In this document: in pieces, positions 1-7,833 of the stretch
Position numbering within the stretch: position 1 is the first letter of the stretch
Layout: each line of letters opens with the position of its first letter
Assembly (NCBI GenBank): GCA_035540915.1
Contig: DATLFQ010000058.1
Location: 1 to 12,782 of the forward strand
Reading direction: 5' to 3'
DNA length: 12,782 nt
From: DATLFQ01 sp035540915
GTDB lineage: Bacteria; Actinomycetota; Acidimicrobiia; Acidimicrobiales; GCA-2861595
Program-made: the position numbers and the translations under genes
Notes under the pieces: generated by a model
The model's input: the letters and a program-made list of their open reading frames with translations, nothing else
What the model was told of the DNA's origin: nothing
Databases searched by the model: none

Positions 1-1144
1 CCTCCGGCCGGCACCGCGCCACTGCCCCGGCCACCAGCAGCCCGACGACGACGAGGGCGAGGACCGACAGGGCGACCAGGCCGGCCAGTGGGCCCCGCCG
101 GCGCTCAGGGGCCCGGGGCAGTGGCGCGGTGCCGGCCGGAGGCGTCGCCGGGCGCCGTTCGCCGCCGACGGCCGCCATCTCGCCGGTGGGCTCGCCGTCG
201 TCGCCGCTGCTCTCATCGCCGTGGTCTCCGTCGGCGAGCCCCTGCGGCTCGGTGCCGTCGGCCCGGTCGAGCGCGGTCAGGTCCAGCGCCAGGAGGGCGT
301 CCCGGAAGTCGGCCAGGGACTGGTAGCGCTCCTCGGGCTGCTTGGCCATGGCGGTGAGGACCACCCGCTCCAGTGGAGCGGGGATGGCCGGCCGGTGCTC
401 GCGTGGGGCGGCCGGGGTCTCGCGGACGTGGAGCAGGGCGGTGGCCAGGTCGGTGTCGGCCGAGAACGGCGGCTCGCCGCAGAGCATCTCGTACAAAACG
501 ACGCCGAGGGCGTAACCGTCGGAGCGGCCGTCGGGCGTGCCACCGGTGACCTGCTCGGGCGACAGGTAGGCGGCGGTACCGACCACCGTCCCGGTCTGGG
601 TCAGCACCACGGCGCCCTCATCGGGTTCCATCCGGGCGATGCCGAAGTCGGCCACCTTCACGCCGACGGCCGCCGCCGCGCCGGGCTGGTGGGCCACCAG
701 GATGTTGGCCGGCTTCACGTCCCGGTGGACCAGGCCGGCCCGATGGGCGTGGTCCAGGGCGTCGGCCACCTTGGCGGCGATCGGGACCGCGACCGCGGTG
801 GGCAGCGGTCCGGACTCCGCCAGCGCCTCGCGCAGGGTGTGACCCCGCACCAGCTCCATCACGATGAAGGCGGCGCCGTCGTCGGTGCCGGTGTCGTAGG
901 TGGCGACGATGCCGGGATGGACGAGGCGGGCGGCGGCGACCGCCTCACGCCGGAAGCGCTCGACGAACGCCTCGTCGCCGGCCAGGTGCGGGTGGAGCAG
1001 CTTGATGGCGACGGGCCGGGCCAGCACCTGGTCGTGGCCCTCCCAGACCTCGGCCATGCCACCGCGGGCGAGGAGGCGGACCAGCCGGTACCGGCCGCTC
1101 AGGACCCGGTCGGCGAGCGGCACGGAGGGCGGCTGGTCGGGCAC
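1..1144 (-). CDS. Transmembrane serine/threonine protein kinase (PknB-like), C-terminus beyond left edge
   Basis: Hanks-type Ser/Thr kinase, expected to phosphorylate proteins at the inner face of the membrane. About 381 residues are visible and no stop is reached. A Gly-rich loop (ARGGMAEV, about 26-33) precedes the ATP-binding Lys48 (VAIK) and the helix-C Glu67. HRDVKPANIL (140-149) is the catalytic loop, DFG is at 166-168, and a GTAAYLSPEQ activation segment follows, so all catalytic residues are present. An acidic and Pro-rich linker leads to one transmembrane helix (about 353-376), so the missing part should be extracytoplasmic; PASTA or other sensor repeats cannot be seen here. I chose the GTG at 1144 because the frame is closed upstream by the in-frame stop of the DegV gene. 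A weak GGTAGG precedes it. It lies 33 nt downstream of degV and is probably the last visible gene of the murJ unit. Confidence 0.9.
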   Translation of the reverse strand, partial: MPDQPPSVPLADRVLSGRYRLVRLLARGGMAEVWEGHDQVLARPVAIKLLHPHLAGDEAFVERFRREAVAAARLVHPGIVATYDTGTDDGAAFIVMELVRGHTLREALAESGPLPTAVAVPIAAKVADALDHAHRAGLVHRDVKPANILVAHQPGAAAAVGVKVADFGIARMEPDEGAVVLTQTGTVVGTAAYLSPEQVTGGTPDGRSDGYALGVVLYEMLCGEPPFSADTDLATALLHVRETPAAPREHRPAIPAPLERVVLTAMAKQPEERYQSLADFRDALLALDLTALDRADGTEPQGLADGDHGDESSGDDGEPTGEMAAVGGERRPATPPAGTAPLPRAPERRRGPLAGLVALSVLALVVVGLLVAGAVARCRPE

Positions 1145-1153
1145 CAGCGACCT

Positions 1154-1159
1154 ACCGTA
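1154..1159 (-). promoter_or_regulatory. Possible -10 box (TACGGT) before the kinase gene
   Basis: TACGGT fits the actinobacterial TANNNT -10 consensus and ends 9 nt before the kinase GTG, in the 33-nt gap after degV. It could give the kinase its own nearly leaderless transcript in addition to read-through. No -35 was recognised, and GGTAGG, overlapping it, could instead serve as a weak ribosome-binding site. A chance match is quite possible. Confidence 0.25.
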
Positions 1160-1177
1160 GCCAGGCCTGCGGAGGGT

Positions 1178-2035
1178 TCAGACCCCCGCCGCCGTGGTGG
1201 TGAAGGTGACGCCGACCACGCTGGGCCCGGCGTGGGTGCCGATGACGGCGCCCACCTGGCTGACCACGGGGGGCTCGTCGCTGCAGCCCCCGAGCAGGCC
1301 CAGCAGCTCGTCGACATCGGGTGCCTGGCCGTGCACGACGGCAAGATTCGACACCGGCCCGGCCTGGCGCACCTTGTCGGCGAGGTACTGCAGTGAGCGC
1401 CGCCGCGTCCGCTGCTTGGACTCGGGCTCCACCGTGCCGCCCGTCACCTGGATGATCGGCTTGATGGACAGCAGGGAGCCCAGCAGTGCCTGGGCGGCAC
1501 CGATGCGACCGCCCTTGCGGAGGTTCTCCAATGTGTCGAGGGCGGCGAAGATCCGCGTGGTCGCCACCAGCTCGCCCACGGCGGCGGCCACCTCGTCCAG
1601 GCTCGCACCCTCGGCCGCCCGACGGGCAGCGGCGAGCGCCATCATCCCCTGGCCCATGGAGACGGCCCGGGAGTCGATCACCGTCACCGGGAAGGTGCCC
1701 TCGACGGCCTGGGCGCCCAGCGTGGCGGCCTGGAAAGTGGCCGACAGGCTGGACGACAGCGTGATGCAGACGGCGCCGTCGGCGCCGGCGCCCGCCGCGG
1801 CGCGAAACGCCTCCTCGAAGGCGCCGGGCGAGGGCGCCGCCGTCTCCGGGAGCTGCGGCGAGCTGGCCACCCGCTCCCAGAAGCGGGCGGGCGTGAGATC
1901 CCTGCCGTCGACCAGCTCCTCGCTGCCGAAGCGGATGGTCAGGGGCACGACCGTGATGGCGTGCCGGCTGACCAGGTCGGGGGGGAGGTCGCAGCCGCTG
2001 TCGGTCACCACGCTGATACCGGGCACGGCGGCCAA
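1178..2035 (-). CDS. DegV family fatty-acid-binding protein
   Basis: DegV/FakB-type protein of 285 residues, the usual length. The family binds a single fatty acid; in Firmicutes, FakB presents it to a fatty-acid kinase, but in actinobacteria the partner is often unknown. Hallmarks seen are VVTDSGCDLP near the N-terminus, the SSSLSATFQAA segment (usually SSGLSGT), DSRAVSMGQG, and LENLRKGGRIGAAQALLGSL followed by SIKPII and the VEPESKQRTR stretch. The TTG at 2035 has no good Shine-Dalgarno; a GTG at 2026, three codons in, is an equally reasonable start. It follows murJ by 13 nt and precedes the kinase by 33 nt, so cotranscription and translational coupling are likely. No DAK-type fatty-acid kinase gene is visible in the window. 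Confidence 0.92.
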   Translation of the reverse strand: MAAVPGISVVTDSGCDLPPDLVSRHAITVVPLTIRFGSEELVDGRDLTPARFWERVASSPQLPETAAPSPGAFEEAFRAAAGAGADGAVCITLSSSLSATFQAATLGAQAVEGTFPVTVIDSRAVSMGQGMMALAAARRAAEGASLDEVAAAVGELVATTRIFAALDTLENLRKGGRIGAAQALLGSLLSIKPIIQVTGGTVEPESKQRTRRRSLQYLADKVRQAGPVSNLAVVHGQAPDVDELLGLLGGCSDEPPVVSQVGAVIGTHAGPSVVGVTFTTTAAGV

Positions 2036-2048
2036 GGTAATCGAGTCG

Positions 2049-3638
2049 TCAGCCCCGGCGGAGGTTGGTTAGCGCCCGCAGCTCGGCCATGCCGAGGGCC
2101 CGTCCCACGGCGAGGTAGCTGGCCAGGCCGGCGACGACGGCGAGCGTCACCTTCGGCAGTGCCGGCCCGACCGCGACGGCCACTCCCAGCACGCACGCGG
2201 CCATGGCGGCACTGGCGACCGCGGTCCGGCCCCACGAGCGGGCCACCGCGGTCCCCTCGAGCCCCCCGACCCGCCGGCGCAGGTCGACCAGCGCCACGAC
2301 GACGCCGACGCCGTAGGCCGCCGAGTAGGACAGGGCCAGGCCCTGCACCCCCATCGACGGGTACAGCGCCAGCGCCAGCCCGACGTTGACGGCGTTCTCG
2401 ACCACGTACAGGACGAACACCGTGCGGGTGTCCTGCATGGCCTGGTACACGCGGATCACGAAGTACCACAGCGAGAAAGCGGGCAGGCCGAGGGCCAACC
2501 AGCCCAGCACCGAGGCGGTCGTGCGGGCCGACGCCTCGGACAACGCCCCGTGCTGCAGGGCCACCTCCACGATGGGCCGGCCCAGCAGCAGGTAGCCGAC
2601 TGCGGCCGGCACGACGATGGCGGCGGTCGTGCGCAGGCCGGTGGCGACCTGACGCCGGAACGCCGCCACGTCGCGTGCAGCCCATCGCTCCGCCAGGTCC
2701 GGCTGCAGCGCGGTGGCCACCGAGACGGTGAAGACGCCGTGGGGGAGGAGGAAGAAGACGAGCGCGGCCTGGTAGGCGGCGACGTCGCCCTGGCCAACGG
2801 CCGCCAGGGCGAGGGCGACCCACAGCGCCACCTGGTTGGCGGCCACGAACCCGAACGTCCAGCCCGAGAGCCGCAGCACCTGGCGGACGGCGGGATGGGA
2901 GGGGTCCCAGACCGGCCGCAGGCGGGCGCCCGCCCGGCGCAGGCTCGGCAGCTGCACCAGCGCCATGGCGGCCACGCCGGCCGTCGTGCCGAGTCCGAGG
3001 AGCGCCAGCGTGCCCGGCTGGTCGGCGACGGCGGCCAGGGACAGGTCGTCGGTCACGTGCGGCAGGGCCAGCAGGACGCCGATGACCACGAGGTTGTTCA
3101 GCACGGGGGCGAACATCGGGGCGGCGAAGCGGCGCCGGGCGTTGAGCACGGCGGTGGCCAGGCTGACGATCGCGTAGAAGGCCACCTGGGGGGCGAACAT
3201 GCGCAGCAGCAGCGTGGCCACCCGCTGCTGCTCGTCGGCCGAGCCGGTGTCGTTGGCGACGGTGTAGAGGCGGATGACGAGCGGGGCCACCAGCACGAAC
3301 ACCGCCGTGAGGGCGGCGGCCACCGCGGCGACGACCGTCATCACGGCCGACACCGCCCGCCACGCCTGCTCCTCCGCGTCCTCGTCGGCAGCGCCGCCGT
3401 CGGTCCGGCCGATACCGGCCAGCCGCTCGACGAACACCGGGACCAGCGTGGCCGACAGGATCCCGCCCAGGACCAGCTCGTAGATGATGTTGGGAGTGAT
3501 GTTGGCCAGGTTGTAGGTGTCGGTCAGGCGGGTGAAGCCGAGCGCGTAGGCGAGCGCCACCAGCTTCCCGAAACCGGTGATCCTCGACAGCGCAGTGCCC
3601 GCGGCCATGACCGCGGTGTGGCGACCGAGAATGCTCAC
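2049..3638 (-). CDS. murJ: MurJ (MviN) lipid II flippase
   Basis: Polytopic inner-membrane protein of 529 residues in the MOP exporter superfamily. It should flip the peptidoglycan precursor lipid II to the outer leaflet. The N-terminal signature is clear: SRITGFGKLVALAYALGF, then D40 and an ANITPNIIYELVLGGILSATLVP-like helix, matching MurJ helices 1 and 2. R19 and D40 align with E. coli R18 and D39; K25 stands at the R24 position. Hydrophobic helices run to the end. The length is that of a bare flippase (E. coli 511), so the pseudokinase and extracellular tail of mycobacterial MviN are absent. The GTG at 3638 gives the family's usual spacing before the SR motif. It lies 7 nt after the DUF6049 stop with no strong Shine-Dalgarno, suggesting reinitiation after the upstream gene. 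Confidence 0.95.
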   Translation of the reverse strand: MSILGRHTAVMAAGTALSRITGFGKLVALAYALGFTRLTDTYNLANITPNIIYELVLGGILSATLVPVFVERLAGIGRTDGGAADEDAEEQAWRAVSAVMTVVAAVAAALTAVFVLVAPLVIRLYTVANDTGSADEQQRVATLLLRMFAPQVAFYAIVSLATAVLNARRRFAAPMFAPVLNNLVVIGVLLALPHVTDDLSLAAVADQPGTLALLGLGTTAGVAAMALVQLPSLRRAGARLRPVWDPSHPAVRQVLRLSGWTFGFVAANQVALWVALALAAVGQGDVAAYQAALVFFLLPHGVFTVSVATALQPDLAERWAARDVAAFRRQVATGLRTTAAIVVPAAVGYLLLGRPIVEVALQHGALSEASARTTASVLGWLALGLPAFSLWYFVIRVYQAMQDTRTVFVLYVVENAVNVGLALALYPSMGVQGLALSYSAAYGVGVVVALVDLRRRVGGLEGTAVARSWGRTAVASAAMAACVLGVAVAVGPALPKVTLAVVAGLASYLAVGRALGMAELRALTNLRRG

Positions 3639-3645
3639 CCGGGGA

Positions 3646-5688
3646 TCACGCGGGGATGAGGCGGCGGTTCCGTCGGCCCCGGGCCAGGTGGCGGGCCCAC
3701 CAGACCACCAGGAAGAGCCCGGCCCCGGCCGACAGGACGACGCCGACGCCCGACGCGGCGGTGGAGCGGACGGTGAAGCGGCTGCTGCCGAGCTCCATCG
3801 AGCCGTCGGGTGTGGTGAGGCGGAGGCGCAGCGGGAAGGCGCCCGACGTGCGCGCCCGCACGGCGAACAGCTCGGTGGTGTTTCGGCGCGTCAGCTCGAT
3901 GGACCGGCGGTCGCCGTCGGGGAAGCCGAGCTTCTCGCTGATGACCTGCAGCCGAAGCAGGACGGGGTAGTCGGCCCGGCTGAGCACCGTGACCGGGATC
4001 TCGCCGCGCCGGGCCGTGAGGGTCACCGACCGCTCGTCGGGAACCTCGATCAGGCCGGTCTGCTCGCTGACGGCCACCTCGACGCCGGTGAGGTAGGTCG
4101 GGCGCTGCCTGGGGCGCAGCTCGACGCTCTGCGCCGTCAGGAGCACCGCCTCGAAACGGTCGTCGAGCGGGTTGTCCGGTCGCAGCATGCTGGCGAACCC
4201 GCGAAGAAGGGCGCGGGCGGACCGGATGGCCTCGGCGGGCAGCGGCCGGGACTGGCCGGGCGGCACCAGCCGGCGGATCAGGGGCGCCTCGCCGCGGGTC
4301 GTCGCCGGCGGCACCTCGGCGAAGATCTCCCCCAAGGTGGCGGCCCGCAGGACGGGGCTGGAGGCGAGGCCGGCCAGAAGGGCGTCGAGGAAGGCGGCGG
4401 GCGCCCGCCAGGTCCGGGGCGGTGCGGCGACGACGGCCCGCCGCCGGCTCGGCTGGTCCCGGTAGATCACCGCCAGATCGGCCAGCAGGTGGTGCGCGGC
4501 CAGCACCGGGTCGTCGGTGGGGGAGAAATGGGCGGCCAGGCCGGTGTCGCCCGCCAGCACGGCCGGCGGGCGCACCTCGGGTACGGCGATCTCGAACGGT
4601 TGCGCGAGCGTCACGTCGAGGTCGACGGGCTCCAGGTCGGCGGCCGGTACCACCAGGTGGTCCACCTGCTGGCCCCGCAGGCGCTGCACCGTGGCCACGT
4701 CGATCGGGTCGTCGGCGATCCACGTGCGCACGTCGGGTCGGGTGGCCAGGACGCGCTCGATGACCTCGTTGCCCCGGTCGAGCTGGGCCACCGCCTCGCT
4801 GCTCAAGCCGGCGTCCTCGAGCGCGGGCAGCGACACCGGGACGTAGGTGGCGGCGGCCGTCTGGCGGGCGACGGCGGCCCGAGTGAGCGCCGCCAGCGTG
4901 GCGCGGTCGGCCGGCCGCCCGCTCTCCTCGAGCGCCTCGAGGGTCTCGGGCGTCGGTCTGAGGGTGAAGGCGGTCCCGGTCGCCGCGGCGAGCGACTGGG
5001 CCAGCGCCCCCAGTCGCTCCGACGCGTCCTCGGGAAGCCGGCGGTTGCCGTCGGGCTGGAGCGCGGGCCCGGCGTGGACCGGCACCACCAACCCCACGTC
5101 GAGCGGGACCCCTCCCTCCTCGGGAGCGGTGGCGTAGACGAGGTGCGTGACCAGGCTGGCGAGCGTGGGGCCGCCCCCGACCCCGCGCAGCTCGGCCCGC
5201 ACCGGGTAGACGCCCTGCTCGTTGAGGCGGAGACGGGAACGGTCCGGCGGCTGGGCCGGGTCCTGGACCGGCATCGTCACCACGACGGCGCCGCCTGCGT
5301 CGGTGGCCAGTTCGGCCAGTGGCGCCGGCGGCGTCACGGTGAGGGGCACGCCGCGCGGCCGCGACTCCAGCGTCTGCACGAACTCGCTGCGGTGGGCCAC
5401 CCGCCGGTAGACGGCCACGACCAGCTCGACCTCGGCGGCCGGTTGCGTCGTGCCCACCACCAGCCGCACGGTGTAGTCCTCGCCCGGGCCGACCCAGGCT
5501 GTCTGCGACGCCAGCCGGACAGAGGACTGGCCGAGGACCTGGGCGGCGGCCGGAGCCGCCGAGCGCGCTACCGGTGCGGCGAGCGCCGCCAGGCCGGCGA
5601 CCACCGCCACGGCGATCGTCGAAACGCGGGCCCGCCCGCGGAGGGCCTGCCGGTGAGTGCGGATGAACCGGCCTCCCGGACCGGTCAC
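3646..5688 (-). CDS. DUF6049-type exported, membrane-anchored protein (Rv3909-like)
   Basis: 680-residue protein of unknown function, identified mainly by its place between murJ and pcnA and by its architecture, as for M. tuberculosis Rv3909. An Arg-rich N-terminus and hydrophobic stretch (about 22-41) followed by Ala-rich residues form a signal peptide. The body is a large extracytoplasmic region. Near the C-terminus one transmembrane helix (about 647-664) ends in a basic tail (ARHLARGRRNRR), so the topology is type I. The middle, from about LVVPVHAGPALQ onward, has a hydrolase-barrel feel, but I see no catalytic motif I can trust. I chose the GTG at 5688, in a GTGA overlap with the GNAT stop; an in-frame GTG at 5715 would add nine residues. 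The gene is 7 nt from murJ, so a role in envelope or peptidoglycan assembly is inferred. Confidence 0.82.
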   Translation of the reverse strand: MTGPGGRFIRTHRQALRGRARVSTIAVAVVAGLAALAAPVARSAAPAAAQVLGQSSVRLASQTAWVGPGEDYTVRLVVGTTQPAAEVELVVAVYRRVAHRSEFVQTLESRPRGVPLTVTPPAPLAELATDAGGAVVVTMPVQDPAQPPDRSRLRLNEQGVYPVRAELRGVGGGPTLASLVTHLVYATAPEEGGVPLDVGLVVPVHAGPALQPDGNRRLPEDASERLGALAQSLAAATGTAFTLRPTPETLEALEESGRPADRATLAALTRAAVARQTAAATYVPVSLPALEDAGLSSEAVAQLDRGNEVIERVLATRPDVRTWIADDPIDVATVQRLRGQQVDHLVVPAADLEPVDLDVTLAQPFEIAVPEVRPPAVLAGDTGLAAHFSPTDDPVLAAHHLLADLAVIYRDQPSRRRAVVAAPPRTWRAPAAFLDALLAGLASSPVLRAATLGEIFAEVPPATTRGEAPLIRRLVPPGQSRPLPAEAIRSARALLRGFASMLRPDNPLDDRFEAVLLTAQSVELRPRQRPTYLTGVEVAVSEQTGLIEVPDERSVTLTARRGEIPVTVLSRADYPVLLRLQVISEKLGFPDGDRRSIELTRRNTTELFAVRARTSGAFPLRLRLTTPDGSMELGSSRFTVRSTAASGVGVVLSAGAGLFLVVWWARHLARGRRNRRLIPA

Positions 5689-6398
5689 GCGCGCAGCTCG
5701 AGGCTCAGCACGCACAGGCCTTCCGGTTCATGGACGAAGCCGACGCTTTCGTACAGCGCAACGGCGGGGTCGTTGCCGAGCTGGGTGTTGACCACCGCCT
5801 GCTCCACCCGCCACCGCCGCAGCCAGTGCAGGGCGTCGACGACCAGGGCCCGGCCCAGGCCCAGGCGCTGCTGGTCGGGAACGACGGCCAGGCGCTGGAG
5901 GAAGCCACGCCGCCCAGAGCGCCCGGTGACGGCATAGGCGGTGATGCCCGATGGGTTGTCGGCCAGGCGGAAGCGGACGTGGGGGGTGGCCCCCAGGGCT
6001 TCCGCGAGCCCGGCTTCGTCGATGCGCCAGAACGGCGGGAACGCCGCCTCGTCGACGGCCAGCACGGCGGCGTGGTCCGCCCGATGGGCCCGGCGGAGCG
6101 CCCGCGTGTCCGCCTGCGGGATGTCGGTGAGGTCGTGGCCGAGGAGATGCAGCCGCTCCTGCACCGTGAACCCGGCGAAGAGGAAGCCGGACTGCTCCGG
6201 CGTCGTGAGGGCGGACGTCACCACTTTCGAGAACCCCTGCCTGGCCAGCTGGTCCACGCAGCGCCGGACGAAGGCCGTCGAGGGGACCGGCGCGTCCGGG
6301 AACGGCGTGATGCAGGCCACCGACGCCTGGCCTCGCCAGGGAGCAGTGCGAGCCCGCTCCCGCCCCCAGCGGATGACCCCGGGCAACGCAGTGCTCAT
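5685..6398 (-). CDS. GNAT family N-acetyltransferase
   Basis: Predicted acetyl-CoA-dependent N-acetyltransferase of 237 residues; substrate unknown. The C-terminal half is a standard GNAT domain: LQRLAVVPDQQRLGLGRAL (168-185) contains the acetyl-CoA-binding Q-R-x-G-x-G (177-182), followed by VVNTQLGN and ALYESVGF. The first roughly 95 residues do not match motif A, but the piece around PEQSGFLFAGFTVQERLHLL resembles the last strands of a second GNAT fold, so this may be a tandem GNAT with a degenerate first copy. Start chosen at ATG 6398; the reading frame is open to an ATG at 6458 overlapping the divergent pcnA start, which is less likely. The stop overlaps the DUF6049 start (GTGA). In M. 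tuberculosis this slot holds a Nudix gene (mutT4). Confidence 0.85.
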   Translation of the reverse strand: MSTALPGVIRWGRERARTAPWRGQASVACITPFPDAPVPSTAFVRRCVDQLARQGFSKVVTSALTTPEQSGFLFAGFTVQERLHLLGHDLTDIPQADTRALRRAHRADHAAVLAVDEAAFPPFWRIDEAGLAEALGATPHVRFRLADNPSGITAYAVTGRSGRRGFLQRLAVVPDQQRLGLGRALVVDALHWLRRWRVEQAVVNTQLGNDPAVALYESVGFVHEPEGLCVLSLELRA

Positions 6399-6408
6399 GG
6401 ACGTCACG

Positions 6409-6414
6409 AGACTA
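6409..6414 (-). promoter_or_regulatory. Possible -10 box (TAGTCT) for the GNAT-DUF6049-murJ unit
   Basis: TAGTCT matches TANNNT and ends 10 nt before the GNAT ATG at 6398. It lies in the 58-nt gap between the divergent GNAT and pcnA starts, the only obvious non-coding space from which the long leftward unit could be transcribed. The 5' leader would be only a few bases. No -35 was recognised. Confidence 0.35.
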
Positions 6415-6444
6415 TCGACGGGCCCTGCGCGGGGCGGCTCCGGG

Positions 6445-6450
6445 TACCGT
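6445..6450 (+). promoter_or_regulatory. Probable -10 box (TACCGT) for a leaderless pcnA transcript
   Basis: TACCGT matches the actinobacterial TANNNT box. It ends exactly 6 nt before the pcnA ATG, which puts the expected transcription start on or next to the A of the start codon. There is no Shine-Dalgarno in the intervening CGGCCC. This is the classic layout of leaderless genes in mycobacteria and relatives. No convincing -35 is present. Confidence 0.5.
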
Positions 6451-6456
6451 CGGCCC

Positions 6457-7833
6457 ATGATCCCCGAGCGGGTGGGCGCGTTGGTGGAGGAGGCGGCGTG
6501 GCTGGCCGACGCCTTCCGAGCCGGTGGGCACCGCCTCTACCTCGTGGGCGGCGTGGTGCGTGACGCGGTCCTCGGCCGGATCGGCGAGGCGGCCGATCTG
6601 GACTTCACCACGGACGCCCGGCCGCCCGAGATCAAGGCGCTGGTCGGGCCGCAAGCCGACGCGGTGTGGGCCCAGGGCGAGCGCTTCGGCACCATCGCGG
6701 CCGCCCGCAACGGCCGGCGCTACGAGATCACCACCCACCGCGCCGAGGCGTACAGCCCCGACTCCCGCAAGCCCGAGGTGGCGTTCTCGTCGGCTGTCGA
6801 GGCCGACCTGGCCCGGCGGGACTTCACCGTCAACGCGATGGCCCTGCGCCTGCCCGACCTGGAGCTGGTTGACCCCTTCGGCGGGCTGGGCGACCTGGCG
6901 GCCGGGCGGCTGCGTACCCCGCTGGCCCCCGAGGAGTCCTTCGGCGACGACCCGCTGCGGATGCTGCGCGCCGCCCGCTTCGTGGCCTCCCTGCGGCTGT
7001 CGCCCGACGCCGCGCTGGTGCGGGCGGTGGAGGCGATGCACGAGCGCCTCTCCATCGTCTCGGCCGAGAGGATCCGCGACGAGCTGGACAAGCTGCTCGT
7101 CGCCGAGCGCCCCGGCGACGGCCTGCGCTTCCTGGTCGCCACGGGCCTGGCCGGCGAGTTCCTTCCCGAGCTGCCGGCCATGGCCCTCGAGCAGGACCCC
7201 GTCCACCGTCACAAGGACGTGCTGGCCCACACGATCGCCGTCGTCGAGAAGACCGGGCCGGACCGTCTCCTGCGCCTGGCCGCGCTGTTCCACGACGTGG
7301 GCAAGCCCAAGACCCGGGCCTACGGCCCCGGCGGCGTGTCTTTCCACCACCACGAGGTGGTCGGCGCCCGAATGACCCGTGACCGGATGCGGGCGCTGCG
7401 CTACTCCGGCGACGACATCGCCGCGGTGAGCCGCCTGGTCGAGCTGCATCTGCGCTTCCACACCTACAAGATGGGCTGGACCGACTCGGCCATCCGCCGC
7501 TACGTGCGCGACGCCGGCCCGTTGCTCGACCGGCTCAACGAGCTGACCCGCTGCGACTGCACGACGCGCAACGAGGCCAAGGCCCGGGCCCTGGGCCGCC
7601 GCATGGACGACCTGGAGGCCAAGATCGCCGACCTGCGCGAGCGCGAGGAGCTGGCGGCCATCCGGCCGGACCTCGACGGCGTCCAGATCATGGAGCACCT
7701 CGTTCTTCCGCCCGGCCGCCTGGTCGGCGAGGCGCGCGACTTCCTGCTGGAGCTGCGCCTGGAGGAGGGGCCGCTCGGCGAGGAGGAGGCCCGCCGCCGG
7801 CTCGACGCCTGGTGGGCGGCCCGCCGGGGCTAG
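6457..7833 (+). CDS. pcnA: CCA tRNA nucleotidyltransferase (class II) with HD domain
   Basis: Adds or repairs the 3'-CCA end of tRNAs; 458 residues, close to actinobacterial homologues. The N-terminal nucleotidyltransferase domain has LVGGVVRDAVLG (29-40) with the DxD metal ligands D47 and D49, then RRDFTVNAMAL, LVDPFGGLGDLAAGRLRTP and DDPLRMLRAARF, all standard class II motifs. A C-terminal HD phosphohydrolase domain follows, with FHDVGKPKTRA (H279-D280) and an HHHEVVGA stretch (297-303). The ATG at 6457 is followed directly by conserved sequence; the frame is open far upstream, but that part is antisense to the GNAT gene. It is divergent from the GNAT gene and converges on the HAD gene, sharing a CTAG with that gene's stop. 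A bacterial poly(A) polymerase activity is a less likely alternative, given family and context. Confidence 0.95.
   Translation: MIPERVGALVEEAAWLADAFRAGGHRLYLVGGVVRDAVLGRIGEAADLDFTTDARPPEIKALVGPQADAVWAQGERFGTIAAARNGRRYEITTHRAEAYSPDSRKPEVAFSSAVEADLARRDFTVNAMALRLPDLELVDPFGGLGDLAAGRLRTPLAPEESFGDDPLRMLRAARFVASLRLSPDAALVRAVEAMHERLSIVSAERIRDELDKLLVAERPGDGLRFLVATGLAGEFLPELPAMALEQDPVHRHKDVLAHTIAVVEKTGPDRLLRLAALFHDVGKPKTRAYGPGGVSFHHHEVVGARMTRDRMRALRYSGDDIAAVSRLVELHLRFHTYKMGWTDSAIRRYVRDAGPLLDRLNELTRCDCTTRNEAKARALGRRMDDLEAKIADLREREELAAIRPDLDGVQIMEHLVLPPGRLVGEARDFLLELRLEEGPLGEEEARRRLDAWWAARRG

Noticed and set aside
3577..5937. Very long open frame on the plus strand (786 codons) across the DUF6049 gene
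   Set aside because: Its translation is low-complexity, Gly/Arg/His/Asp-rich and has no recognisable domain. The opposite strand gives a protein with a signal peptide, a membrane anchor and tight operon spacing. Long antisense frames are expected at this GC content.
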